Source of the DNA: Lentzea alba
GTDB taxonomy: Bacteria; Actinomycetota; Actinomycetes; Mycobacteriales; Pseudonocardiaceae
Reading direction: 5' to 3'
Length of the DNA: 64,000 nt
Assembly (NCBI RefSeq): GCF_011067745.1
Contig: NZ_JAAMPJ010000012.1
Location: 186,001 to 250,000 of the forward strand
Part shown: piece after piece, positions 8,555-16,418 of the stretch
Layout: each line of letters begins with the position of its first letter
How positions within the stretch are numbered: position 1 is the stretch's first letter
Made by a program: the position numbers and the translations under genes
The notes under the pieces: generated by a model
Databases searched by the model: none
What the model was told of the DNA's origin: nothing
Seen by the model: only the letters and a program-made list of their open reading frames with translations

Positions 8555-9175
8555 ATGTCCAGGGACAGGTTCAAACTGGCCGAGATCGCCCAGAAGCACT
8601 GGGTGCGCGACGGCGAGCAGATCGTGTGGGCCGTCGAACGCAAAGGCCACGTCGGCTCAGCGGGCAAGGCACCGCACGCGCTCGCCGGCGAGGTGCCCCA
8701 GGCCGAGATCATCGAGCCCGAGTGGCCGTTGCCGACCACCGCCGTGAGCAGCGGCCGGTTCTGCACCGACGAGTGGGCCCACGACCCGGCCGTGTGGGGC
8801 TGGGCGCACGCGCAAAGTCCAGCCCAGGTCGCGGTGCGCTGGGCCGACCTGTTCACCGCGGGACGAGACGAGTGCTGGCTGCTGCTGAGCAACCAGCGGC
8901 TGGGGCTCGTGGTGGAGGGTGAGGTGCTGGAGCCTGACCGCGGGGGCCTGTTCGGCCGGGGGCGGGGGTCCCAGCGCGAGGTCGCTCCGTTGGTCACGTG
9001 GTGGGAGGCCCCGGTCGGCGTGGCCAGGCGGTTCCTGGCCGTGCCGCTGGGCAGGCAGGTGCGGCCGGAGTGGTTCGTGCGCGTCGAGTTCGCCGACGGC
9101 TCCGCCTTCGACTTCCGGGACCCGCAGGCTGAGCAGTCCGTCCGAACGGCTTACGCCAACCTGACGAGTTCGTAG
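8555..9175 (+). CDS. PH-like protein, paralogue of the preceding gene (function unknown)
   Basis: This 206-aa soluble protein follows its neighbour after only 2 nt. It is rich in aromatic strands (WLLLSNQRLGLVV, WWEAPVGVARRF) and closes with WFVRVEFADGSAFDFRD plus a helix. That end mirrors the VSFVDGSGLDV ending of the gene before, which is the terminal strand-helix pattern of bacterial PH domains. The middle contains a Trp-rich stretch and a basic, glycine-rich loop (GGLFGRGRGS). It is the last gene of the YbaB/ESX-like cluster. No catalytic motif is seen. Confidence 0.6.
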   Translation: MSRDRFKLAEIAQKHWVRDGEQIVWAVERKGHVGSAGKAPHALAGEVPQAEIIEPEWPLPTTAVSSGRFCTDEWAHDPAVWGWAHAQSPAQVAVRWADLFTAGRDECWLLLSNQRLGLVVEGEVLEPDRGGLFGRGRGSQREVAPLVTWWEAPVGVARRFLAVPLGRQVRPEWFVRVEFADGSAFDFRDPQAEQSVRTAYANLTSS

Positions 9176-9204
9176 CCACAACCTCAAGGGTTCGCTAAGT
9201 CAGC

Positions 9205-9233
9205 TGTGCTCGGCGTCACATCGCCCCTAACCT
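9205..9233 (+). promoter_or_regulatory. Possible promoter for a leaderless small ORF
   Basis: TAACCT (9228-9233) lies 17 nt after TGTGCT, a weak -35. Transcription would begin about 7 nt later, at or next to the ATG of the 39-codon ORF at 9240. The -10 is convincing; the -35 is not. Confidence 0.35.
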
Positions 9234-9239
9234 CGTTTC

Positions 9240-9359
9240 ATGAAGCTGCTGCTGTGGTTCGGGCTGGCGTGCATGTGTGCGCTCAGCGGTGACCACGTGC
9301 TCGCGGCCGTCACGATGCTGCTGCTCGCAGGCTGCGCGACGGACCGCGTGCGCTACTGA
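9240..9359 (+). CDS. Possible 39-aa hydrophobic miniprotein
   Basis: The ORF encodes a short peptide with one or two hydrophobic stretches (MKLLLWFGLACMCALSG, then LAAVTMLLLAGCA) and a charged DRVRY end. It has no Shine-Dalgarno sequence. The ATG lies where a transcript from the TAACCT box upstream would start, which would make it leaderless. It lies between the ESX-like cluster and the metallophore locus and may be unrelated to both. The 9176-9457 stretch otherwise holds only the Zur-like box. Confidence 0.3.
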   Translation: MKLLLWFGLACMCALSGDHVLAAVTMLLLAGCATDRVRY

Positions 9360-9395
9360 TCAGGGTGTCACGTGACGTGCAACTCGTGGACTAGA

Positions 9396-9410
9396 TGCAA
9401 ATGATTGTCA
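9396..9410. promoter_or_regulatory. Zur-like operator upstream of the first importer gene
   Basis: TGCAAATGATTGTCA reads in reverse as TGACAATCATTTGCA, which matches the actinobacterial Zur consensus TGAAAATCATTTTCA at 13 of 15 positions. The box ends 47 nt before the ATG of the substrate-binding protein. A related box stands at the same distance before the biosynthetic operon at 24.3 kb. Zinc control is an inference from this match. Confidence 0.65.
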
Positions 9411-9457
9411 TGAGCTAGCGTCCTGTTGTTCACGCTCTCAAGACGACAGGACGCTCC

Positions 9458-10945
9458 ATGCACCCCCGCGCGCCCATGGCCGCCCTCGGACTGATCGCCG
9501 TTTCGGTACTTCTCACCGGATGCTTCGCGTCCGGGGCGGGGGAGCCGGCCGGTGAGGCGAGAATCAAGCTGGCCATGATGCAGCCGCCGCGGTCGGGCCT
9601 GTCGCCGTTCAGCGACGACGCGTTCAAGCTGTCGCGCTGGTCCACCGCGGAGACGCTGGTGACGCTGGACGCCAACGGGGACGCCCGTCCGGGGCTCGCC
9701 ACCGAGTGGCGGCGCGCCTCGGACACCGCCTGGGAGTTCACCGTCCGGCCGGGGGTGAGCTTTCACGACGGCAGCACCCTGACCGCCGCGGTCGCCGCGA
9801 ACTCCCTCACCAGGGCGACCAAGGCAGTGCCGAAGCCGCGCATCCTCGACGGTGTCGCGCTGAGCGCGACGGTGGCGGGGGAGAAGCTCGTCGTCGCGAC
9901 CGAGACGCCGGATCCGTTGCTGCCGCAGCGGTTGTCGTCACCTCAACTGTCCATTTTGGCCGAAAGCGCGTACGCGGCGGACGGCAAGGCCAGCCCGGTG
10001 GGCACCGGCAGCGGTCCGTTCCGGCTGGTGCGGCTCGACGGGACCACGAGCGCCGCCCTCGACCGCTTCGACGGCTACTGGGGCGAGAAGGCGAAGGCCG
10101 CGGGGATCGACGTGTCCTTCGTGCCGGACGGCACCGCGCGGGCGGCGGCGATCCGCAGCGGGGAGGCGCACATCGCCGAGGCGGTCCCGGTGTCGCAGGC
10201 GGCACTGCTCGACGCGCAGACCATCAGCGAGGTGCCGATGCCGCGCACCAACACGGTGTACCTCAACACGAAGTCCGGTCCCTTCGCCGATCCGGCCGTG
10301 CGCGCCGCCGTGCGAGAGACGATCAACCGCGGCCAGATCGTCAGCAGCGTCTACGAGAACCGCGCCGACGTGGCCAAGGGACTGCTCGGGCCGGCCCTGC
10401 CGTGGACCGTGCAGGCCCGCAAGGAACTGACCGGCCGCACCGCCGCCGGGCGGGCGAACGGGGCCACGATCACGCTGGCGACCTTCACCGACCGCGCGGA
10501 ACTGCCCGAGGTCGCCTCGATCGTCCAGCAACAGCTCCAGGACGCCGGGTTCAAGGTGAACCAGGTCGTGCGCGAGTACGCCCACATCGAGCAGGACATG
10601 CTGGCGGGCAAGTTCGACGCGTTCATCCTGTCCAGGGCGACCGTGCTCGACTCCGGTGACCCGGTCGCCTACCTGAAGTCGGACTTCACCTGCGCCGGCT
10701 CGTTCAACATCGCGCGGCTGTGCGACGAGACCGTCGACGCGGCGGTGCGCAAGGCGGAGGCCGCCGATGCCGGTGACCAGCGTCGTGCGGCGATCCTCGA
10801 GGCGGAAGCGGCCGTGCTGCGCACCGACGCGGCCATCCCGATGCTGCACGAACGCGTGATCCAGGGTGACGCCCCCTCGGTCGCCGGCTCGGTGAAGGAT
10901 CCGCGGGAGCGGACGCTCGTCACCGCAGCCACGCACGTGAAGTGA
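9458..10945 (+). CDS. Peptide/nickel-type ABC importer, substrate-binding lipoprotein (system 1)
   Basis: This 495-aa SBP_bac_5 (DppA/NikA/CntA-type) binding protein is a lipoprotein: its signal ends in LLTGC with Cys22 as the anchor. Family landmarks include the first-lobe segment WEFTVRPGVSFHDGSTLTA and the pattern SGPFRLVRLDGTTSA later on. The ATG at 9458 follows AGGA and lies downstream of a Zur-like box. Its stop overlaps the start of a fused permease, so the pair is translationally coupled. In this setting the ligand is more likely a metal-chelator complex than a nutrient peptide (inference). The pair has no ATPase gene of its own. Confidence 0.85.
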   Translation: MHPRAPMAALGLIAVSVLLTGCFASGAGEPAGEARIKLAMMQPPRSGLSPFSDDAFKLSRWSTAETLVTLDANGDARPGLATEWRRASDTAWEFTVRPGVSFHDGSTLTAAVAANSLTRATKAVPKPRILDGVALSATVAGEKLVVATETPDPLLPQRLSSPQLSILAESAYAADGKASPVGTGSGPFRLVRLDGTTSAALDRFDGYWGEKAKAAGIDVSFVPDGTARAAAIRSGEAHIAEAVPVSQAALLDAQTISEVPMPRTNTVYLNTKSGPFADPAVRAAVRETINRGQIVSSVYENRADVAKGLLGPALPWTVQARKELTGRTAAGRANGATITLATFTDRAELPEVASIVQQQLQDAGFKVNQVVREYAHIEQDMLAGKFDAFILSRATVLDSGDPVAYLKSDFTCAGSFNIARLCDETVDAAVRKAEAADAGDQRRAAILEAEAAVLRTDAAIPMLHERVIQGDAPSVAGSVKDPRERTLVTAATHVK

Positions 10946-12735
10946 TGGCGGAACCGTTGCGCGGACGCGCGGGAGTCGCGTTCTCCCGGCTCGGCGCGCT
11001 CGCGCTGATCACGGTCGTGGTGGGACTGCTGCCGTGGCTGTCCGGGCGCGATCCGGCGTTGTCCGTGCTGCGGGCGCTGTCGGCCGAGCAGGAGCCGACG
11101 CCGGAGGCCCTGGCCGCGGTGCGCCGGCAGCTCGGGCTCGACGCCGGGCCCGTCGACATGCTCACCGGTTGGCTGTCCGGACTGCTGCGCGGCGACCTCG
11201 GCCGGTCCTGGATCAACGGCGCCGAGGTGCTGCCGGCCGTGCTGTCCGGGCTCGGGGTCTCGCTGACCCTGATGGTCGCGGCACTGGTCGTCGCTTTCCT
11301 GGTGTCGTCCGCGCTGTGCCTGCCGGTCCTGCTGCGGGGCGCCCGTGACGGTGCCGCCGGAGGGACCGGTGCCGCGGGGGCGGCGCTCGCCGCGCTGCCC
11401 GAGTTCCTGCTCGCCGCGGTGCTGCTGGTGACCCTGTCCGTGTGGCTCGGGTGGTTCCCGCCGTACGGCTGGGACGGTCCGCATCACCTGGTGCTGCCCG
11501 CGCTCGCACTCGGCGTCCCCGCGGGCGCCGTGCTGGGCACGCTGTTCGCCGACGCTCTTCCCGCGGTCCTCCAGGAACCCTGGGTGGGTGTGTGGCGGTC
11601 GTGGGGTTGCGGCCGCTCGGTTCTCGTCCGGGGTGTCCTGCGGCGCGCGTTGCCTCCTTTGCTGCCTCAGGCCGGCCTGGTCGTGGTCGGCCTGACCGGC
11701 GGCGCCGTGGCGGTGGAGGCGGTCTTCGCCATCCCCGGCATCGGCAGGACGGCGCTGGGTGCGGCGCGGGCGCAGGACGTGCCGATGCTGCAGGGTTGTG
11801 TGCTCGCACTCGTCCTGCTGGGGCTGGTGGCCGGTGCAGCCGTCGGTCTGGTGCGCCGGCGGATGCTGGGCCCCGCGCTGCGCGATGCCGCCCTGTCTCT
11901 GCCCGCGCAGTCCCGATGGGAGCCGAACCGGTGGCACGTCGTCGTTCCGGCGGCGAGCGTGACGCTGACGGCGGCGGTGATCGGCTGGGGCCTCACGCGC
12001 GACCCTCTGCGGATCGACCCGGTGGCCCGGCTCGGATCACCGAGCTGGGCACACCCGCTGGGCACGGACGGACTCGGTCGCGACGTCCTGGCGCGCGTCG
12101 CGCACGGCGCACCGGCGACGGTCGGGGTGGCTGCCGCTGTCTGCGTGTGCTCCTACGTGATCGCCGTGGCCATCGGGTTCCTGCCGGGCTTCGCGCGAGG
12201 CGCGGCGGAGGCGGCGAACGCGGTGCCGCCGGTGATCGCCGGCATCCTCGTGGCCGCGGTGCTGGGCCCCGGCACGTTCGGCGCCTCGCTCGCCGTCGCA
12301 CTGGTCTCGTGGCCCGCGCTGGCCGCGCACGCCGCCGCGTTGGTGGAACAGACGCGGGCGTCCACGCACATCAAGGCACATCGCGCACTCGGCGGGACAC
12401 CGTCGCGGATCGAGCTCCGGCACGTGCTCCCGGCGGTCGCGGACCCGGTCGCCCGCAACGCCGTGCTCCGCCTGCCCGGCATCGCACTGGCCCTCGCCTC
12501 GCTGGGCTTCCTCGGGCTCGGCACCCAGCCACCCGCGCCGGAGTGGGGCCTGATGCTGGCCGAGTCGCTGCCCTACGTCGAGCGGGCGCCGTTCGCGGCG
12601 TTGAGCCCCGCGGTGATGTTGCTGCTCGTCGCCGTGTTCACGATGTCGTTGTCCGCCTTGCTCAGCTCGGGATGGCGGCCTGATCGGGTCGTGCGTGGAA
12701 ACCGCCGCCGGGCAACGGTTTCCACGCGCGACTGA
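10945..12735 (+). CDS. Fused DppB-DppC-type ABC permease (system 1)
   Basis: This is a single polypeptide of about 596 aa containing both permease halves. The DppB-like half (residues 1-305) has the EAA-type loop WRSWGCGRSVLVRGVLRRALP. The DppC-like half (310-596) has its hallmark SWAHPLGTDGLGRDVLARV and a second EAA loop RALGGTPSRIELRHVLP. About a dozen membrane segments are expected. I prefer the ATG at 10945, which overlaps the preceding TGA (TGATG); a GTG at 10942 is also possible. Normally DppB and DppC are separate proteins, as they are in system 2 here. A hairpin lies inside the last codons. Confidence 0.85.
   Translation: MAEPLRGRAGVAFSRLGALALITVVVGLLPWLSGRDPALSVLRALSAEQEPTPEALAAVRRQLGLDAGPVDMLTGWLSGLLRGDLGRSWINGAEVLPAVLSGLGVSLTLMVAALVVAFLVSSALCLPVLLRGARDGAAGGTGAAGAALAALPEFLLAAVLLVTLSVWLGWFPPYGWDGPHHLVLPALALGVPAGAVLGTLFADALPAVLQEPWVGVWRSWGCGRSVLVRGVLRRALPPLLPQAGLVVVGLTGGAVAVEAVFAIPGIGRTALGAARAQDVPMLQGCVLALVLLGLVAGAAVGLVRRRMLGPALRDAALSLPAQSRWEPNRWHVVVPAASVTLTAAVIGWGLTRDPLRIDPVARLGSPSWAHPLGTDGLGRDVLARVAHGAPATVGVAAAVCVCSYVIAVAIGFLPGFARGAAEAANAVPPVIAGILVAAVLGPGTFGASLAVALVSWPALAAHAAALVEQTRASTHIKAHRALGGTPSRIELRHVLPAVADPVARNAVLRLPGIALALASLGFLGLGTQPPAPEWGLMLAESLPYVERAPFAALSPAVMLLLVAVFTMSLSALLSSGWRPDRVVRGNRRRATVSTRD
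12693..12727. terminator. Bidirectional terminator hairpin inside the permease 3' end
   Basis: GCGTGGAAACCG pairs perfectly with CGGTTTCCACGC across an 11-nt loop, and flanking bases extend the stem slightly. It lies within the last codons of the fused permease and 11 nt from the stop of the convergent GNAT gene, so it can serve both transcripts. Confidence 0.7.
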
Positions 12736-12737
12736 GG

Positions 12738-13292
12738 TCACCTGGCGAACGCCGGGACGGGGATCTCGAAGTGCACCGTCTGGTTGCGGTCGGGATCACC
12801 GTCGCGCGCGTCGCACACCTCGACCGCGACCGAGCGCCAGAACGCCTCGGCACCGGGCACGCGGGTGTCGGTGTGCAGGTAGATCTGTTCGTAGCCGGGG
12901 GTTTCGGCGATGAACCGGACCGCGGCGTCGACCAGCGCACGGGCCAGGCCGAGGCGCCGGTGCGACGGCCGGACGTACACCCGGAACAGCTGCGCGGTCC
13001 GGTCGCCCGAGTAGCGCTCGGCGAGCCAGGCCGGATGGGGCGGGCTCGCCGGTCCCTGCGCCCGCACGGCCGTGGTGCCCACGACCTCGTCGCCGTCGAC
13101 CGCGACGAACAGCGCGTGCCGGGGCGTGTCCAGGTAGGTGCCGGCCAGGTCGATCACGTCGGTGTGCCACTGGGGGCGGTAGCCGTGGCCGAACTCGCGG
13201 TAGAAGGTGTCCAGCATGACGCTGCGGGCCCCCGGCAGGTCGGCGTGAGTCGCCAACCGCACCTCGAGGGATCCCTTGTGGTGCTTGTTCAC
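12738..13292 (-). CDS. GNAT-family N-acetyltransferase
   Basis: This is a 184-aa single GNAT domain. The acetyl-CoA-binding segment is RVYVRPSHRRLGLARALVDAAV (a variant of the R/QxxGxG/A loop). The C-terminal motif is GYEQIYLHTDTRVPGAEAFWRS. The GTG start overlaps the stop of the ABC ATPase gene by 4 nt (GTGA), so it is the last gene of the transporter operon. It might acetylate the metallophore or an intermediate, or inactivate a returned chelator; the substrate is unknown. Confidence 0.8.
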   Translation of the reverse strand: MNKHHKGSLEVRLATHADLPGARSVMLDTFYREFGHGYRPQWHTDVIDLAGTYLDTPRHALFVAVDGDEVVGTTAVRAQGPASPPHPAWLAERYSGDRTAQLFRVYVRPSHRRLGLARALVDAAVRFIAETPGYEQIYLHTDTRVPGAEAFWRSVAVEVCDARDGDPDRNQTVHFEIPVPAFAR

Positions 13293-14707
13293 TGCATCCT
13301 CTCTTTCGCGCCGTCGAGGGTCGTCGCCACCGGGCCGTGCGCGACGACCCGTCCTTCGTGGAGCACGACCACCCGGTCGGCGAGGCGGGCCACGACCTCG
13401 AGGTCGTGGCTGATCAGCACGAGCGCGCACGGCACGCTCGCGAGCAGGTCGAGCAACCCGGCGCGGGTCACCGCGTCGAGGCCCGAGGTGATCTCGTCGC
13501 ACACGAGCACCTCGGGTTCGGCGAGCAGGGCGCGCACGAGCGCGGCTCGTTGGAGCTCGCCGCCGGACAGTCCGCGCGGCAGGCGCAGCACCGTTTCCTC
13601 GTCCAGGCCCACCCGGACCAGGGCGGTGAGCGCCGACGCACGGGCCTCGGCGGGACGGGCGCCGCGCAGCCGCACCGCCGTCCGGGCGACCTGGTCCAGC
13701 ACGGTGCGATGCTCGTCGAACGAGCCCCGCGCGTCCTGGAACACGTACTGCACGGCGGCCAGAGCCGTCCGCGACCGGCGGCGCAGCGACCTGGCGAGCG
13801 GCCGGTCGTGCAGCAACACCTCGCCGGTTGCCTGCTGGTGCAGACCCGCGAGGCAACGGCCGAGAGTCGTCTTGCCGCTGCCGGAGCGGCCGACGACCGC
13901 CAGGCGTTCACCGATCTCCAGGTCCACGTCGTGCAGGACGGTGGCGTTGCGGTAGCGGGCGGTCAGGCCGCGCACCCGCAGCCGTGGCGCCCGTTCGGGA
14001 ACCTCGGCGGACATCGGCGGCGCGGTGTCGAGCAGCGCGCGGGTGTACTCGTCGCGGGGATCGGTCAGCAGTTCGCGCGCGGGACCGGCTTCGACGACGC
14101 GTCCCGCGCGCAGCACCACGATCTCGTCGGCGAGTGCCCGCACCACCTCGACGTCGTGGGTCAGCAGCACGAGTGCGACGCCCTGGGCGACGACGGCGGC
14201 GAGTTCGTCCACGACCTCGGCGCGGGTCAGCGCGTCCTGCCCGGTGGTGGGTTCGTCGGCCACCAGCACCGCCGGGTCGCCGACCAACGCCTGGGCGAGC
14301 ACCACGCGTTGCTGCTGGCCGCCGGAGAGCTGGTGCGGATAGCGGCGCAGCAGGTCGGCCGGCACCCGTGCCCGGCGCAGCGCCGTGTCCACGAGTTCGC
14401 CGGGATCACCGTCGTGCAGCGCGGCCACCTCGCGGAACACGGAACCCAGCCGGCGCACCGGGTTGAGCGCGGACGCCGGTTGCTGCGGTACGAAGCCGAC
14501 GCGCCCGTGCACCTCGACGCGTCCACTGACCGTGACGCCGGGGGAGTGCTCGCCGAGCAGAGCCAGCCCCGTGGTGGTCTTGCCGCTGCCCGACGCGCCG
14601 ACCAGGGCCAGCACCCGGCCCGCGGACAACGCGAAGCTGACGCCGTCGAGCAGCACGTGCCCGTTCGCCTCGGCCCGCAGGTCCTCGACGTGCACGACCG
14701 GGGTCAT
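13289..14707 (-). CDS. Tandem-domain ABC ATPase (DppD-DppF-type fusion)
   Basis: This 472-aa protein carries two complete nucleotide-binding domains. Domain 1 has Walker A GASGSGKTT, signature LSGGQQQR and Walker B VLVADEPTTGQD. Domain 2 has GRSGSGKTT, signature LSGGELQR and VLVCDEITSGLD. Such fusions power peptide/nickel-type importers and need no second ATPase. The ATG at 14707 overlaps the permease stop (ATGA). Since system 1 on the other strand has no ATPase, this protein may energise both importers (inference). A fused permease there and a fused ATPase here are complementary oddities. Confidence 0.9.
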   Translation of the reverse strand: MTPVVHVEDLRAEANGHVLLDGVSFALSAGRVLALVGASGSGKTTTGLALLGEHSPGVTVSGRVEVHGRVGFVPQQPASALNPVRRLGSVFREVAALHDGDPGELVDTALRRARVPADLLRRYPHQLSGGQQQRVVLAQALVGDPAVLVADEPTTGQDALTRAEVVDELAAVVAQGVALVLLTHDVEVVRALADEIVVLRAGRVVEAGPARELLTDPRDEYTRALLDTAPPMSAEVPERAPRLRVRGLTARYRNATVLHDVDLEIGERLAVVGRSGSGKTTLGRCLAGLHQQATGEVLLHDRPLARSLRRRSRTALAAVQYVFQDARGSFDEHRTVLDQVARTAVRLRGARPAEARASALTALVRVGLDEETVLRLPRGLSGGELQRAALVRALLAEPEVLVCDEITSGLDAVTRAGLLDLLASVPCALVLISHDLEVVARLADRVVVLHEGRVVAHGPVATTLDGAKERMQ

Positions 14708-15477
14708 GTCCGCACCTTCCTCAGCGCGCGGTCGAACACCAGGTTCAGCCCGACGGACAACGCGACGATCAGCAACGCGGGCACCACCACGGTCAGCGGC
14801 TGCAGGAACAACCCACCCCGGTTGCGGTCCACCATCACGGCCCAGTCCGCCGCGTCGGGCGGTACCCCGACACCGAGGAAACTGGCCGACGCCACCAGGT
14901 ACAGCGCCGCGGTGAGCCGGACGCCGACGTCGGCGGCGAGCGTGCGCAGCATCGACCGTCCGGTGTAGACGATCGACGTCTGCCACCACGACTCGCCCTG
15001 CATGCGCATCGCCTCCAGGGCGGGCCGTCCCGAGATTTCGAGTGCCGCCGCGCGGGAAAGCCGGGCGACGTCGGGAAAGTTGACGAGCGTGACCACGCCG
15101 ATCAGCACCGGGAGGCCCTGTCCCGCGATGGCGGCCACGAGGATCAGCACCAGCAGTGACGGCACCGCCAGCAGCACGTCGAGCGGCCTCATCAGCACCT
15201 CGTCGACCAGCCGCAGCCGGGTGGTGGCCGCGAGGACGCCGTAGGGCACCCCGGCCAGGTACGAGAACGCCGTGGCGATCAACGCCACCAGCACGACCGT
15301 CTGGCCACCCGCGAGCACCTGGTACCAGGCGTCGCGACCCACGAAGTCGGTGCCCAGCAAGCCCAACGGCATGAAAGGCGCACTGCGGGTTTGCTGCTCC
15401 GGCACGAACAGCGGACCCAGCAGCGCCAACGCCAGCGGTACCGCGATCAGCAGTCCGCCGATGCCCGCCCGTTTCAC
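14704..15477 (-). CDS. DppC-type ABC permease (system 2)
   Basis: This 257-aa membrane protein begins with one helix (IGGLLIAVPLALALLGPLFVP) and contains the DppC signature LGLLGTDFVGRDAWYQVLAGG. An EAA-like loop follows (ALEAMRMQGESWWQTSIVYTG, slightly degenerate), and the last helices end near residue 250. The GTG start at 15477 overlaps the upstream permease stop (GTGA). With its neighbours it forms the channel of an importer of the peptide/nickel/opine-metallophore class. Confidence 0.85.
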   Translation of the reverse strand: MKRAGIGGLLIAVPLALALLGPLFVPEQQTRSAPFMPLGLLGTDFVGRDAWYQVLAGGQTVVLVALIATAFSYLAGVPYGVLAATTRLRLVDEVLMRPLDVLLAVPSLLVLILVAAIAGQGLPVLIGVVTLVNFPDVARLSRAAALEISGRPALEAMRMQGESWWQTSIVYTGRSMLRTLAADVGVRLTAALYLVASASFLGVGVPPDAADWAVMVDRNRGGLFLQPLTVVVPALLIVALSVGLNLVFDRALRKVRT

Positions 15478-16418
15478 GCGACCACCTCCGCGCGCGGTGC
15501 CAGCCGGAACGCCACCAGGTCGGCCAGCAGGTTCACGGCCACCGTGGTGACGGCGAAGACCACGGCCAGGCCCTGGATCACCGGCAGGTCGCGGGCGGCC
15601 ACGGCGTCCACCAGAACGGTGCCCAGGCCGGGGATCACGAACACCGCCTCGACGACGATCACCCCGCCCAGCAACCAGTCCGTGGTGCGCGCGACCTGCT
15701 GGACGGCCGGCGCCAGCGCGTTCGGCAGCGCGTGCGCGAACCGCACCCGCGTCTCGCCGATGCCCAGCCGCCGGGCGTGGCGCACGTAGTCCGACGCGAG
15801 GGCGTCCACCATGCCCGCGCGCACCAGGCGGCTGATCGAGCAGATCGGCCGGGCCAGCAGCACCACCAGCGGCAGCACCAGCACCGCGGGCTGGGCGAAC
15901 AGATCCGCGCCGACAGCCGTCGGTGGCAGCCACGCGAGCTGCACGCCGAACACCGCGATCAGCACCACGGCGAGCGCGAACTCGGGGATCGAGTGCAGCG
16001 CCACGCTGATCGACGTCAACGCCCGGTCCAGCAGGCTGCCCTCGCGCAACGCGGCCAGCACACCGACCAGCACCGAGATCGGGACCAGCAGCACCAGGGT
16101 CAGCGCCGCCAGCACGAGCGTCGGGCCGATCCCGCCGGACAGGAAGTCCGCGACCGGCCGCCCGGACACCAGCGACACGCCGAAGTCCAGTCGTGGCAAC
16201 CCGACCAGCCACTCCACGAACCGCTCGGGCGCCGGACGGTCGAGGCCCATGGCCGCGCGGATCTGGGCGATCCGCGCGGGGTCCGGGTTGTCGCCCGCCA
16301 GTGCCACCGCCGCGTCTCCCGGCAGCGCCTGGACGAGCAGGAACACCAGGGTGACGACGGCGAGCACCTGCACCAGCCCGAGCGCGATCCGCCGGGCCGT
16401 GTAGGACGCGAGGCTCAA
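15474..16418 (-). CDS. DppB-type ABC permease (system 2)
   Basis: This 314-aa membrane protein has the classic DppB N-terminus (YTARRIALGLVQVLAVVTLV) followed by the periplasmic AAMGLDRPAPERFVEWL segment. The EAA loop is YVRHARRLGIGETRVRFAHALP, and the AVFVIPGLGTVLVDAVAARD end is family-typical. I choose the TTG at 16418, which overlaps the binding-protein stop (TTGA) and has AAGGTG 8 nt upstream. A GTG at 16427 is the alternative. It pairs with the DppC-type gene downstream. Confidence 0.85.
   Translation of the reverse strand: MSLASYTARRIALGLVQVLAVVTLVFLLVQALPGDAAVALAGDNPDPARIAQIRAAMGLDRPAPERFVEWLVGLPRLDFGVSLVSGRPVADFLSGGIGPTLVLAALTLVLLVPISVLVGVLAALREGSLLDRALTSISVALHSIPEFALAVVLIAVFGVQLAWLPPTAVGADLFAQPAVLVLPLVVLLARPICSISRLVRAGMVDALASDYVRHARRLGIGETRVRFAHALPNALAPAVQQVARTTDWLLGGVIVVEAVFVIPGLGTVLVDAVAARDLPVIQGLAVVFAVTTVAVNLLADLVAFRLAPRAEVVA

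Noticed and set aside
2024-9175. An effector sharing the RHIM-like motif of the NB-ARC protein
   Set aside because: I looked for a (V/I)Q(V/I)G core with flanking glycines at the termini of neighbouring proteins and found none.
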